DNA of 64,000 nucleotides from Caenorhabditis elegans. Its lineage: Eukaryota; Nematoda; Chromadorea; Rhabditida; Rhabditidae. A program made the translations under genes and the position numbers. The notes under the pieces were generated by a model. It was not told the DNA's origin, did not search any database, and worked only from the letters and a program-made list of their open reading frames with translations. Below are positions 44,887-56,787 of this stretch, piece by piece; position 1 is the stretch's first letter, and each line of letters opens with the position of its first letter. Location: contig NC_003283.11 in the NCBI RefSeq assembly GCF_000002985.6, positions 17,547,501-17,611,500 of the forward strand, read 5' to 3'.

Positions 44887-46743
44887 ATGAACACCACCCA
44901 GGCTTCTATCACCGATGTTCTGCGGAACGTAAAAGGAGACCCGGTTACTGTAATTCTTATTGGGTTTGTGGTTCTGATTGTAGTGTATACTACATTGCTT
45001 CCGTTTTATTTGCGTATTAATCAAGTTAATAGAGAGCGGGATAACAAGGTAAGCCTGAAAAACTCTCTTTTAAAAAAATTGCAACTACTGATGGTGTCAA
45101 AATGCCCCATTTCGGTTTGATCTTCAAAAAATGCGGGAGAAGAGACGCAGACTTTTCAACTGATTTTGCATGGTTAAGAGTGTACTGACGTCACATTTTC
45201 CTGGGAAAAAATTCCCGCATTTTTTGTAAATCAAACCGACCGCAACAAAACTGCCTGACACCACGTGTGAGTATGTGAAATAATTTGCGCTTCTCAATCC
45301 CTATCTTTTGCACTTTTCCATAGAATTTCCAAGTAAAACACTTCACTTCTACTTCAGACCCTCTTCTTCTCTATCACGAATCACTTCTGTTTTTTGGTCA
45401 AAACTTCCTATTTCTTATTTGTGATCCTTCTTATTGACTCCACACTTCTTATGAAGTTTCCCCAGGCGTAAGGATCAGCTAGGAAACTCGAATATTCTAC
45501 ATTTTCAGAGTGATCCAATTTGATGTATCTTTGCAAATACTCATGCTTTTCCTCTTCTACGTGCTTTATATCTGCATGCAAGCCTTCCACTTGCTGTTAT
45601 TTTTCCTATCTATTGGAAGATTCACGCTATATTTTTGGCCGTCATCTGAAAAATTTCTAATATGGGTTCAAACAAGATTGAGAATTCGTTATGTGTATTT
45701 TGCAACTATTGCTAAAGAAATCATAAGTTTTCTGATAGTTGATTATGATAACAATGAAGATACCGATAAAGCATCTTCCCGTGTGGATTTGGGATTCGAG
45801 GTAGGTTTTCTATAAAGTTCAGCCTCAATTGGAAAAAAATGTTCTGCAGATCACTTGTCTAGTGCTCAGTGTTCTTATATTTGTCTCTGCAATTCTCTAC
45901 ATCCCGATTATGTTTAGTGTTCGGAAACAGTCGAGTCTGAGAGCATTCAAAAAAGATAGGCCGCAGACTTATATATTCTGGCAGACAATGATTGTGCTGA
46001 TTTTCAAGTCGGTAAGTTTGAGATTGGGTTTTTAAGCGACCGACGTTACACGGGATCTGCTAATTGACCTTTAAAAATTCTAGCTTCGCCAGATTTTCGA
46101 TTATTATTCAAAATAACTGCAAAATTAGAAAAAGTAAAAAAAAAGATTCTAGGACTTTTCAAATTTTTTCAGAAAATTCTAAAAGTTTCCAGATTTTTTC
46201 AGAAAATTCTAAAAGTTTCCAGATTTTTCTAGAATATTCTAGAAGTTTCCAGTTTCTTTTCTAGACAGTTCTAGGAGTCTCCAGTTATTCTAGAAAATTC
46301 TGAATTTCCCGCCATGATCTTGCAGCGAAAAGGGTGCTTGTTTGACCCCTCCCATGGCGTCCTAGGGTATTGAAAGCTCCTCCCATATTGTAGCTAGGCT
46401 TTGCCCATTGATGACGTAGTCAGCAGACGTCAAATATTTTGTATTTATAGTAATGAGGATTGTCAGAAGTCATTTTCAGACCTACATTCCATTCTTCATT
46501 GCATCAATGCGTGGCGGCGAGTTTTTCATGAGCACGTTCATTCACTTTATTCTACTATCCGACTTTGTCACAATGCCACTGATCATTCAAGTATCATATT
46601 TGGCCTGCAATAAGCGAAACTCGAATATGCTCTGCTCCTCACTCAGATTCCGTCAGTTTATGAGAAATAGTGTATATGTCAGTTCATCGGTACGGCCCGC
46701 GAACGCTGTTGAAATTATTTCAAGTCAAGTTTCTCAGGCATAA
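44887..46743 (+). CDS. Srz-class chemoreceptor
   Basis: Five exons join in phase: 44887-45048, 45358-45467, 45509-45800, 45850-46011 and 46480-46743, giving 329 residues. The order fits srz receptors: TM1 ending LPFYLRINQVNRERDNK, TM2 (FLVKTSYFLFVILLIDSTLL), TM3 with QAFHLLLFFLSIGRF and YFWPSSEKF, TM5 (LSVLIFVSAILYIPIMF), and a TM7 with PLIIQVSYLACNKRN, a hallmark of the family. Srz proteins are presumed chemosensory G-protein-coupled receptors. Intron 1 contains a palindromic repeat (45091-45266) and intron 4 a 32 bp tandem repeat (CAGAAAATTCTAAAAGTTTC). No stop or frameshift is seen. Confidence 0.88.
45091..45266. mobile_element. Palindromic repeat, TGGTGTCA family
   Basis: Starts TGGTGTCAAAATGCCCCATT and ends GCCTGACACCA; both arms include AAAAAATGCGGGA and its complement. 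A second copy is at 50234-50416 and a half copy at about 5918-5990. It looks like a common Caenorhabditis non-autonomous transposon. Confidence 0.8.
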
Positions 46744-46923
46744 CATTTGTTTATTTTTCTACACTTATTCACAATCGAATAAAGATCCTTTCCCTATTTT
46801 AATGCACGTTATGAGCCCGAGTAACCAGTAGCCACATAAAAAGAGTAATAATATTTATTCACATAATGATGTACCAAACGCTATACTACAATAAATCCTG
46901 AACTTAAATTAAAACTTTAATTT

Positions 46924-47944
46924 TTATTGTTCCCAACGTAGCACATTTGCTGGAACATCAGAAATCTCGACATGGGAAAACACAAATACCGTTATCTCCC
47001 TTTCTCCAGCGATACACTCCAGATAATCTATGCAAACTGCTCTCCGTCTGTCCATTTCCATTTTGAAGAACCACTTTTTATGAACAACATTTTGTTCGAT
47101 CTTGTTTGAAAGAGACGGTGCTCCTAGAGTTGGGGTCAAATCTTCTGCATCGAATGATCTGGCTTTAATGTCAAATTTTCGATTGGCGGATGAGGTTTTG
47201 AAGATCTGAAATTTATACCATAGATAACCACGAACAACTTGTATTATGCCTACCTCCTTTAAATGAACCAAGTCTTCAACGGAAATTGTGCGTAACGTTA
47301 CTTCAACTCTCAGAAAGTGCTCGATATTTTTAACTGAAAATGAAAGTCCACAGTCACGGGCCCAAAGCTCTTCTGCCCTTTTCCATTGCCCCAACTCCAC
47401 AATTTTAGTAGAGTCAAGCTCCTCTTCTTCAACCTTACTATATGCATCATAGTTCAAGAAAATCATTTTTAGGTCATTTTGATCCAAATATGACAGAATC
47501 CTTGCTATTATCGGTAGATCAACTCCCAGCATGGCAACACACTTGACCTTTAGTAGACGAGTTCTTTGAGGCACCAGAGTTTCCTTTAGCTTATAAATGT
47601 ACTCATCATCTATGGAACGCAGGGTAAAAGCGAGTTTGCTTATGGGAGTTTTTTGGTGCTTCAGAATTTGTTCCAAGTCATTCATACAACAGTTTAACGG
47701 TGTATCGTCTGGCATCATCCGAGTTGCAATGAAATCAGAACCGTAAGGTATCGGCGGATATGCAAGAAGTTTGCAGCCGATCGGATCTTTTTTATAGGTA
47801 AGGGATGTTTTCCCCTCGGGGGTTATTACTTCAAGCATTGAATCTTTTCCATCAAATGTTATCCAAACATTCCGTTCGGGGAAGTTGAAATGTGTGGTGT
47901 CGATGAAATTACGGAGGTTTTTACAAACTTTTCGAAGCGTCAAG
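46924..47944 (-). CDS. F-box/FTH-type gene, 5' exon not found
   Basis: Minus-strand exons 47944-47254 and 47205-46924 join in phase. The reading begins in the second half of an F-box (LTLRKVCKNLRNFID) after a TTTCAG. An FTH (DUF38) domain follows (SFSVKNIEHFLRVEVTLRTI) with a last part YLECIAGEREITVFVF. It is most similar in this window to 37370-38376 on the other strand and shares the RKVCK start and the C-terminal layout. As there, no exon for the first half of the F-box was found upstream. Both genes may use a distant or short first exon, or may be decaying. Confidence 0.72.
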
Positions 47945-48582
47945 CTGAAATTCATAAAGTACGATGTGATCACGCAACAGAAAATTTACATTGTGACAAA
48001 GGAGCACTTTTCTATGATACTTTTCATAGCCTGGTAATTAGTCGATATGAGAGATAGCAAGTTGAAGTCAGAGTTTACGATTTGTGGTTTTACCTGGAAA
48101 CTGGCAAATTATTATCTAGATAATTTTCTTCCGTTGTCTTGACATACTTTGACAGCGGCTAAAACTTACCGGAGGCTATGGACGAGTGCAGTTACTTACA
48201 GGAACCCGATGCGGCACGATACCGCCTAGCCTTAAGACCCGCGACCTAGCGAACTAACTTTCAATGCAACATGCGATCTAGCGACCTGTGACGTTTTTCG
48301 ACCTGTGTTATGATGTCTCAGTAAGACTCAGGTCGCAGTTCGCGTTGAGACAGAGAAGGCCAGTCCGCAATGCCGCAAGTCCGCCAGGCCGCTAGGTCTC
48401 AAGGGCGCTACGCCGTCAGGTCGCTAGGCCATCAGGCCATCAAGCCGCCAAGACGTAGCTGCAGGCTTGCCTTTATGAATACCGCTTTGAAAAAGTACTG
48501 TGACAGCATATTTATCAATTTCTACCGACTTGAAAATAGTTTCAAGTTTTGAGCGAACTACGTTACTAACTTTAAACAGTCT
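47945..48582. other. Intergenic region with short repeats
   Basis: Around 48220-48470 are imperfect repeats of GACCTAGCG and GCTAGG/CCATCAGGC type. The expected F-box exon of the neighbouring gene is not visible. Confidence 0.5.
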
Positions 48583-49644
48583 CTAAAAACTAACCTCTGC
48601 TTCCACAAATCCAAATTGAAACGTATAATCATTTGTAATACAATATTCGATCCGAAGATCATATGAAGTATGAACCTCATGTGGGAAATACCAAATCTTT
48701 CTGTGAAGCTCTCCGCCGTTCTTGTATTCAACATGCTCAGTTTCCCCGAACACCTCGTGTGGCTCAACGTTGTTGGTGTCATTTGAAATTTCAGAGGTTT
48801 TCGCATATCGGTTGAAGTTGAGCTCGAATGTAGAAGGCTTTTCGTTGACGAGGAAGTGCTGAAAGACTTTATTATTTTGTTTCCTAATTTTATTTCTGAC
48901 AAATTTGCCTCCTTTAACATAATCAAATCATCGTAAGTTATTTTTGCAAAAGTTACTCGAACGTCTTCAAAATGGAGGAAATTCGAAATTGCAGCTTTCA
49001 CATAGAAATTGTTGATGGACAATAAAGATGCATTCTTCCACTGCTCCAAATTCACTAAGCCATCACAATGAAGTTTACCTTTATCGCCCGTCAAAATGAT
49101 TTCCTTAAGAACTTGAGGCTCCAGACAAGCCATGATTCTTGGCAGATGCTCATTGATTGGTTTTTCAGACAGTGTGACTACAAACGTATTAACTTTAAGT
49201 TTAGAGCTTCTTTCTCTGAGCATTGCTTCAACGGTGTCTTGCAAGGTTTTGTGGATTTGAAGTAGGATCTCATTGGATCCATCGAGCTCCAGATTTGTGA
49301 TAGAGGCAATCGAGAAGCTCCAAAGAACTGGTATAGATCTCAACAGGTATTCAAGGTGTAATACTGAGACTTTGCAAACGGGTGACTGTGAAACTTCTTG
49401 CATTCTTTCGCTTTCAATAATACACCAATCTCCTCTTGGCTTGTATGATATTCTTATATTTTTAGTCTCATCTAATGTTTGCGTGGTCAGAGCTCTTTGA
49501 ATATAATTTGGCACCGCTGCTAAAATCATATCAATCATGATTTGGCTTTCATGGATCATCAGGGCAAAGGCATGATCTTCCGCGTTCTCTATTTCAGTTT
49601 TGATAGCCGTTTTTGATAGGATGACTGATCGGGTGATTATGGGA
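48583..49644 (-). CDS. FTH-domain (F-box family) gene with a GC-AG intron
   Basis: Exons 49644-48909 and 48858-48583 join in phase on the minus strand. The first contains FTH-type sequence (VCKVSVLHLEYLLRSIPVL, LVNLEQWKNASLLSI, HFEDVRVTFAKITYDDLIMLKE). The second begins HFLVNEKPSTFELNFNRY and ends at a TAG after the GAG/GTTAGT position, where a further intron is possible instead. The intron between them starts GCAAAT rather than GT, yet the frame, the TTTCAG acceptor and alignment to the neighbouring paralogue support it. The acceptor at 49645 shows that a 5' exon, presumably with the F-box, is missing from view. Likely a substrate-binding module of an SCF adaptor. Confidence 0.7.
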
Positions 49645-50113
49645 CTGCAATATGTATAAGATTAGAGGGGTCCAGATGCGCCCGACATCTACAGGGTAGA
49701 ACCTAGCCGCCAGATCGCGGCCGATAGGAGCCGGCTGGGCTGAACAATTTTTGAGGCAACAGGCTTCTGATTAGCTCAAAAAACAAATCCAAATGAGTTC
49801 GGCTAGAAACCAGTGAGATGTCAGAAGTGGTCTCTGCCATACTAATCAGGAAATTAAAACCAGGCAAGTAGCTGCTTAAACTATGCAATTTTCTGCCAGC
49901 ATAGGAAGATCGCGGCTTGTGGTGTGCTTGGTTTGAACGGCGGCCTATGTGCTAGACTGAAGGCAGGTGGTTTGACAATGCTGATCAAAACGTTGTTCCA
50001 ACAGAGTGAGTTTTTTGATAACGATATATATATGATTTTTGATAACGTGGAAGGACCACGAGTCATTCCGAAGTGCGGTACTGCTAGGGGGGTCCTGGTG
50101 TTATCTTGTACTT
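49645..50113. other. Intergenic region between two FTH genes
   Basis: AT-rich with a GCGCCCGACATCTACAGGGT fragment of the GCCGACA repeat family near 49680. No exon is seen. Confidence 0.5.
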
Positions 50114-51243
50114 CTACGAACTACTCAGGAAACTTTCCGGGTAGTTTAGCTCAAAGTACTCTGGTGTTTCGTGGTTTAGAAAATGCTGAAATTATTAGTT
50201 TCAGAGTTTTTTTTCAGTTACTTTAAGCCATCACGTGGTGCCAGAGTGACCCATTCCGGATAGATCTACGTAGATTTACAAAAAATGCGGGAGATGAGAA
50301 GCAGAGTTCTCAGCTGATTTTGCATGATTAAGAACATGTCGATGTTACATTTTTCTACGCGAAAAATTTCCGCATTTTGTGTAGATCAAACCATAATGGG
50401 ACAGCCTGACACCACTTGAGCCATAAAACAATATATACTTACGTCTCTCAGCAAAGTCAGCTCGCTATAAGTATTTGGGTCCATTCCTGTGCTCACTTTG
50501 GCAAAATGAAAAAAGGCATCAAATTTTAAGTCAGTCGATAGGTTCTTCATTTTAACCTCCTTTCCATTGAGCCACTGCTCCAAGGTAACAATAGCGTCAA
50601 ATTTCAAATGAGTCCCCGGGATAGGGGTGCTCAGAATTATTAAATTAAGGAAGTTGGAGTTGAGATGAGACATTATAATTGCAGCGTGATTATTGAATGG
50701 TTCTTGCCATAAGTTTACTTCAAAAGTGAAGACGTTCAGTGGTTTCTGCCGGGATGTCAGCATTCTGTTCAGGTTCTCTAAGAATATGGCATTTGTGAGT
50801 AGATCCTGAGCGCTGGGGGTTGGTTCATCTTGAGATTTATTAACCGAAATCACTGAGAATTTTTTGAGCACATCCATAGTACCAAGGGCATGCTCCAAGT
50901 GCAAAACGGAAACTTCGAAAAATTCCAAGCGGTCTATGAACTCTTGCTGGTCATTATTCTCAATCAAGCATCCATCGTCGGTTGGTCTGTAGGTAATCCA
51001 TACATTTCTTACTTCAATTGTTCCAGACTCCAGAGGTGTTTCAGTTTCCAATATCAGCTTTATCTGGTCTTTTCGAATTTCCAAACGAACATCGATAACT
51101 TGGGTGGCATCGAGCTGAGCTAGTGATGATTGGAGAATTTGAGACTGGTCGGCAGAGCAGCTGAAAAATAATGGCTCGTGAAAGTGAAAAGAGACATTTT
51201 TTGAAAATTGGACCCGGAAGGTGTCGGGTGCATTGTTTGGCAA
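50114..51243 (-). CDS. FTH-domain (F-box family) gene, shortened C-terminus
   Basis: The main exon ends at a donor after 50443 (LLRD/GTAAGT). A second exon, 50185-50114, reads HFLNHETPEYFELNYPESF, aligning with the start of the paralogous exon 48858-48583, then stops after 24 codons where the paralogue runs on. The main exon is FTH-like (FEVSVLHLEHALGTMDVL, IVTLEQWLNGKEVKM). It may begin at an acceptor at 51161, or at ATG 51243 if the in-frame upstream part is translated. The intron contains a TGGTGTCA-family repeat. The short last exon suggests recent truncation. Confidence 0.62.
50234..50416. mobile_element. Palindromic repeat, TGGTGTCA family, second copy
   Basis: CACGTGGTGCCAGAGTGACC at the left and GGGACAGCCTGACACCACTT at the right. 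It shares the AAAAAATGCGGGAGA arm with 45091-45266. Confidence 0.78.
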
Positions 51244-52476
51244 CCTCCAAAAATGATAGGAAAATGGTAGGTAAGTGGATAGTAGGAAGTGAACGACAAT
51301 GAGCGGCCGACATTTTATGGGTTTTGAAAAATGTTCAAATACCAGTGTCTATAGGTGTTCAAAAAACTCACTAATTCTGTGCCGTTTTCTAGCCAAATAT
51401 GTGACTCCAAGCTCTCTTCGAATTCTACATGCAAAAACCAACCTTTAGCGAAATCAATATTAAAGAAGAATGTTGTTTACGAAAAAAGACGTAAACTGAT
51501 AAGACTACGGCAGGAAAGACCTATGATCATTGTTGAAAACTGATAAAGAGTTGAATCAACAAAAAGTAAAACATTGAAAATTGATATTTAAGCATAGAAT
51601 AGGATTTTCAAAACTTTTTTGAATTTTTTTACAGCTGTTATCAAGATTCAGATTGATTCACAGCAGTGATGGTCGGCAATTGCCCTTCGGCAAATTTCTC
51701 GTTGGCAAATCGGCAATTTGCCGGTTTTACCAATTTGCCGGAAATTTTCAAATCCGGCAGTTTGCCAGTTTGCTGATTTGCCGGAAATTTTTAATTCAGC
51801 TACTTTGCCGAATTGCCGCAAAATTTTCAAATCCGGCAATTTGTCGGTTTTGCCGATTTGCCGGAAATTTTCAATTGCAGCAATTTGCCGGTTTTCCCGA
51901 TTTGCCGGAAATTTCCAGTTGCGGCAATATGCCGACTTGCTTGAAATTTTCAATTCCGGCAATCTGCCGGTTTGCCGAATTTTCTTTTTTTGGCAAATTG
52001 CCGATTGCCGATTTGCCGGAAATTTTCAATTTTGGAAGTTTGCCGATTTGCAGAAAAATTTTCAATTCAGGCAATCTGCCGGTTTTGCCGATTTGCCGGA
52101 AATTTCCAGTTGCGGCAATATGCCGAATTGCTAGAATTTTTCATTTGCCGGTTTGCCGAATTTTCTTTTTTGGCAAACTGAAAATTGCCAATTTGCAGGA
52201 AATTTTTACTTCTGGCAGTTTGACGATTTGCCGCAAAATTTTCAATACCGGTGATTTGCCGTTTTGCCGATTTGCCGGAAATGTCCAGTTGCTGCAATTT
52301 GCCAGTTTTTCAATATCCAGGCAAATTTAAATTATTAGCTAAAAATAGGTAATTTTTCCAAAACTTTGAGTAGCCATAGCTTTCTTTTGGGAAATTTATC
52401 AGAACGTCTCATTACGAAATTTGATATATTCGCCTATTTTGGGTCAAATCTAGCCTATAATTACCGTTTTTTACAG
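51244..52476. other. Intergenic region mostly filled by minisatellite
   Basis: Apart from the repeat at 51672-52310 no coding exon is seen; 51340-51545 has a short open frame without family resemblance. Confidence 0.6.
51672..52310. repeat. TTTGCCGGAAATTTTCAATT minisatellite
   Basis: About 640 bp of units near 20-60 bp built from GCAATTTGCCGGTTTTGCCG and TTTGCCGGAAATTTTCAATT. Unit borders drift, as is usual for this class of Caenorhabditis repeat. Long Cys/Arg/Phe-rich frames here are artefacts. Confidence 0.9.
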
Positions 52477-53372
52477 AATGATCTTCTCACTTGAACCAAA
52501 AGCGACTAGAAAAGCCGCACAGGCGCTGGAATTTGCGGCTCTCGGGATTTTGGTGAAAGTTGGCCAAGACTTGAAAATCACCATTTACAACGGTTCAATC
52601 GGGTTTTATTTGGACATTTACTATGGTAAAATTGCAAATACTCGATTGGAAGGCGGAAATGTTGGTATAGGGATCGAAAGATTGCCAACTGGCACACTAT
52701 ATCTGAAAACTTTCTGATCTTTCTCCGCGACAATGCCTCGATCACTTCCAAGAAGTTTTTTGGCATTACAAAAAGATTTCCATTGAAATTGATCATACCG
52801 TAACCAACTACCAATCGATTTATGAAGAATTTAAAGATTTTAAATTCAAATCCCTGTCGATGCAAGTCAATCAAGCAATTGGAGATGACGAATGGGCTCG
52901 AAAATGCGCAATGAACTTTTCCCGCCAATGTGACGAGGTTGACTTGGACGGAGAGCCACTATCCACGCACACTGCTTGTGAATTTCAAAACTTTGCTTGT
53001 CAGAAATTCACACGATTCAATTTGTCCAAGAAATGCACATTGAACGATTTGCTGGTTATGGAATCTCAAGATTTTGTTTCATCGATTGATTTTGAGGAGC
53101 TCAACTTGTTTCTGAAGTTCTGGATTAAAGGAAATGTTCAACATCTGAAATGCGTGGAGTTGCATGTGGGAAGTGATATGCCTGATCAGGAAAATATTGC
53201 GATCTTATTCGAAAATATCAGTTATGAGGAGGCGCCAAATGATAAGGCGGTTGAGTACAAATATCGACGGGTTTGCCGAGGAGCAAAGTATATTCGAAGA
53301 GCTGATGGGAATACTGCAGTAGTCGGATTTGATGATTTTGATAATTGTGTGAAGTTAATTGTCTTGGATTGA
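52477..53372 (+). pseudogene. F-box/FBA_2 (FBXB-type) gene with a frameshift
   Basis: After TTTACAG at 52476 a frame reads from the end of an F-box (SLEPKATRKAAQALEFAALG) into an FBA_2-like region and stops at 52715-52717. The homologous reading resumes in another frame immediately after (QCLDHFQEVF) and continues to 53372, including FLKFWIKGNVQHLKC and YIRRADGNTAVVGF, typical of the FBA_2 domain. A frameshift of one or two bases near 52705-52720 therefore splits the gene. No exon for the first half of the F-box is visible in the repeat-rich upstream DNA. The likely ancestral role is a target-binding SCF adaptor. Confidence 0.75.
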
Positions 53373-54425
53373 TTCTTTATTCTTGAGGTGTTTTTGAGAT
53401 TGTGAATAAATATTTGATGACCGAGATGTGAACTGTTGAATTAAGATCATGGAAAACGGATTTTCCGATTCATTCACATAGACGGCTTAAACTTGCTTTT
53501 GTGATAGTGAATGAATTGTTTCTTTAGCTTGAAAAAAGAAGATCAGACAGCTTCTTACAAAATCGATTTTCAAGTCTACTCTCGATTTTTGGAAGTTTAG
53601 ACTAACCTGGAAACAACCTTTTTTGATTTCAAGAAATGTTTATTATTTTTCTTTAAAGCTGGAGTATATAAATTTGAGACTTTTCTTTTTTAGACGCAAA
53701 TTGGTCCAAAACTACCGAATTTCGTAATGAGACGTTCTGAAAATTTTCTCAAAAAAAGTTATGGCGGTTCAAAGTTTCGGAAAAACCCCTATTGCAGATG
53801 AAATCTCAAATTCTGCCAACTTGGCAGTGTCAGAAGTTGCAGTAGTAAGCTTTTATTTGATTATCATCCTTTAATATTAAGTTTCAAAACTTGGTAGTTT
53901 TGTGGCATTTTGGGTTGAAAATATAGGCATTATAAATTTCTTGGCTTCTTGAAAATTTATTGAATTTTTTTGGGATTTTTCGCAGAAGAATTATAGTTAC
54001 TTGCTTCCTGGAAAACAGGTCTGGCGCATCCCTGGTAAGTACACTGTATTCCAATTTTTTGCACAAAAAGTTGAAAAAACACAATCATCGATTTTTTTAT
54101 CATGCCAACAACTAAAACATAGCATTTTTGAAATTTATTGCTAAAGGCACCAAAAAACCACAAAAACGACAGTCCTGGTTACTTGGTAGATAATTCTTTG
54201 CATTTGACCTACCACCTTCTCACAGCATTGCTTCGCAAGATCAATGGCTCTTCTTTCTGCATTTGACCTACCTTCCCCGCAATATTGCTTCCTCGACTCT
54301 CCCCTTCTCCACAACGCGAACAACACATCCCGCGTTATTGATTAGTTTGGTGCAGCGTTCGCCTGTCCTTTTATAGCTAACCAGGCAGTTAGTTAGTCAT
54401 TCGACAAATCTACTCTCATCTAAAT
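53373..54425. other. Intergenic region upstream of the zinc-finger gene
   Basis: No coding exon is seen. Just upstream of the zinc-finger gene, TGCATTTGACCTACC occurs twice (about 54197 and 54259), each followed by CTTC/CCC and an ATTGCTTC motif, a small imperfect duplication in a likely promoter. Confidence 0.5.
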
Positions 54426-55285
54426 ATGACGTCTATTCTCAATCCAGTCATCCGCAAGGAATACAGCGAGCTCAAGAGACCCGATCTCAGAGGTTAGTTC
54501 TTTTTTTTAATGTTTTTTTTTTGTTTTGTGCTTTTATAGAATTTTTTAAATTTAATTTCCAAATTTCAGGCAAATTCATCTGTGCGTCCTGTGGACAACA
54601 CTTCCAACACAATGCCTCCCTCAACCGTCATCGTCGACTATTGCACGGAAACGAGCACACATGCATGATGTGTGATCGGAAACTCAACGCAAAGGAGACG
54701 ATCCGAGATCACATGAGAAATGAGCACAATCTGTTCCAAGTATTCACTTGTGGGTGCTGTAACTGGTCGTTCTCCAGCAAGAGACAACTCTCGGAGCACA
54801 CGAAGTGCATTCAGGGAACTGGAGCTCCAGGAGACACCATTCCAATCGCCAAGTCCTGCAATGCACCAGGATCACTTATTCAATCGACAATCCAAGGAAC
54901 TCCTCCAGTGGTGAAAACCGGTCGCAAACGTGGAGGCTCGTTGTCGTCGTCATCATCCGTCTCCACGTCCATCTCTTCCCGTGATGTCTCCGGATCCCCT
55001 CCGCCAACTGAAGAAGAAGCCGAGCGCAAGGTGCTATTTGACAACGCCGTCGACACTATTCTACAGAGCAAGTTCTTCACTTATCAGCAAATCACTGAAG
55101 TCGACACTTGGATCAAAATCATTGAAAATGCAAATACTTTAGCGGATACACTCCAGAGAATTAATAAAACTAAGAAGGTAAGCAGAGAGTTGATAGGTAT
55201 TAGAGTTTAATAAATAATTTTTCAGATCAAAGCAGAAATGCCAGCCGACAAGGACGTGAAGCGTTTCAAGCTGGAAGTTGAGTAA
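54426..55285 (+). CDS. lsy-27: C2H2 zinc-finger transcription factor, LSY-27-like
   Basis: Exons 54426-54492, 54570-55177 and 55226-55285 join in phase, giving 244 residues. Three C2H2-type fingers lie at about residues 26-102: CASCGQHFQHNASLNRHRRL with LH, CMMCDRKLNAKETIRDHMRN with EH, and CGCCNWSFSSKRQLSEH with a final KC in place of the usual His. A Ser-rich linker follows, then a conserved-looking C-terminal helix region. It should act in the nucleus as a DNA-binding regulator. I recognise the pattern as LSY-27 (F47H4.1 in C. elegans, in an F-box-rich neighbourhood), which acts in left/right asymmetry of ASE taste neurons; the symbol is from memory, and a paralogue such as lsl-1 is possible. 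Base composition is more GC-rich than its neighbours, as expected for a constrained gene. Confidence 0.8.
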
Positions 55286-55456
55286 TTTTTGAAAATTTGC
55301 CGCAAAGTGATTTTAATATGTATACTTTCCCTGTTTTGAATTTCAAATCCCATTGAACTATACTACATCTTTAATAACTTTAAAGCAATATTCCGTGTCT
55401 CTATTTTGTCGATACTATCTCATTCGGTTTAATAATAAATTATGTGTACTTCTTAC

Positions 55457-55460
<4 letters not shown>

Positions 55461-55512
<52 letters not shown>
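55461..55512. repeat. (AT)n microsatellite
   Basis: An uninterrupted run of AT of about 52 bp downstream of the zinc-finger gene. Confidence 0.97.
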
Positions 55513-55516
<4 letters not shown>

Positions 55517-55684
55517 AAGGTACTCTTCCAAATATGGAGAAATATGGAATAATATGGAGGTTTTCCAAAAAAGACATCAATTCTTTAAGGCTTTCGTTGG
55601 AGCACGATCAGTTCCACCTGTTGGTCGGTAGCATTTCTATTTGATCTCAATAGTCATACTCAATTCGGCATAGACATATGAAAA

Positions 55685-56445
55685 ATGAACAGCTCGTTTT
55701 CTAATTTTAATTACCTTCCCGATTTATTCGATTTCGTGTCAAAGTTTTGGGTACTTTTGACGATGTCATTATCATACCTCACTCTTCCATGTTATATATA
55801 TATATATGTGCACAAAACTAATAGAAGAGGTTTGTGATTTTCAAAAATAATTTCTGAAAAAATCGAGAAAACTCTAAAGCACCTGGTAACTTTTGAATAA
55901 CTTCAAGGTAAATCAAGATAATTCCGATTTTCAGAAACAATGATAATTGTTTGAAAAATTGAACGGCAGTAAATTTTTAGAAGTTTTTTTTTGGTGAAAC
56001 ATTGGAACATTTTGGAGACTTCTAGAAGTAATCGCTTAAAATTTCAGAGTTTCCCACTAATAATAAAACAATTTTACAAAAAGATAAAAATCGCTTATTT
56101 CTGTTTTTTTATGGTTATTGTAATAGGATCTGTGATTTTTCTAACTTTTTTCTCCAACATTTTGTTAAACCCTTCTTTTGAAAAATCCCATATTGTACTC
56201 ATGTAAGTTCAGAATTAAAGCGTAAAAACTTGTATCTTTTAAATCTTTTATACAGTATCTTCCTTCTTTTTGGTGGCGCCGTGGTAACAATTCAATTTCT
56301 TGCTTTTATAGTAACACTGCAGGTGTTTCATATTTTGATATTTCTGATCGCCATTCAAAACTTGTTGCGATTTTTCTTTCCGTCAAGATTTGCTTTATTG
56401 CAAAACTCAACGGATAGATATGTTAAACAGTTTTATATATCATAA
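55685..56445 (+). pseudogene. Srz receptor copy A, truncated
   Basis: Exon 1 (ATG 55685 to donor 55829) resembles the intact srz at 60597, but an extra TA repeat changes its length to 145 nt and shifts the frame. Exon 2 is 56048-56202 and exon 3 starts at 56256 (IFLLFGGAVVTIQFLAF). The frame ends at 56443-56445, where homology to the intact gene stops after VKQFYI. TM5-TM7 are absent and the sequence joins a PAN-gene tail. Confidence 0.8.
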
Positions 56446-56499
56446 AAATATTTCACAAAATTTTAGTTCTCGTATTGTTACTTTTTTTATGTATTTACG

Positions 56500-56638
56500 A
56501 AATATACGATGTGGCCGGCATCTCAAATATTGTTGGGTAAAAAGTTTCCAACCAAAGCGAACACAACCGAAATACACACAATTTCTTTCAATGCAAAGAA
56601 TCCGACAAAGATGGACATTTGAAATTAAAGAAGTGTAA
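56500..56638 (+). pseudogene. Tail of a PAN-type gene fused behind srz copy A
   Basis: The end reads RQRWTFEIKEV and a TAA, as in the last exon of the small PAN-like genes (60274-60399). The preceding codons are scrambled. Downstream sequence to about 56770 continues as the inverted copy of 60140-60270. Confidence 0.6.
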
Positions 56639-56787
56639 TACATGATTAAAGATTAATAAAGTGTTTATTCGGTAATATTAATATTGTATTCATATTTCAA
56701 ATTAACTATTAACTGATGTACTCACGTACTCGCGTATGGGCATGTGGTCAACCAACAGGTGAAATGAATGGCGATCAGAAATATCAA

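Noticed and set aside
45300-45480. srz gene at 44887 as a pseudogene because of stops in the second exon
   Set aside because: Using the acceptor at 45357 and the donor at 45468 gives an open exon in correct phase with TM2-like sequence.
45408-45590. Minus-strand frame of 60 codons
   Set aside because: It is antisense to exons 2-3 of the intact srz gene.
51672-52310. CRISPR-like array
   Set aside because: Units are irregular and spacers are not unique; the genome is animal.
51648-52330. Long Cys/Phe/Arg-rich frames on both strands
   Set aside because: They follow the TTTGCCGGAAATT minisatellite and have no codon pattern or splice context.
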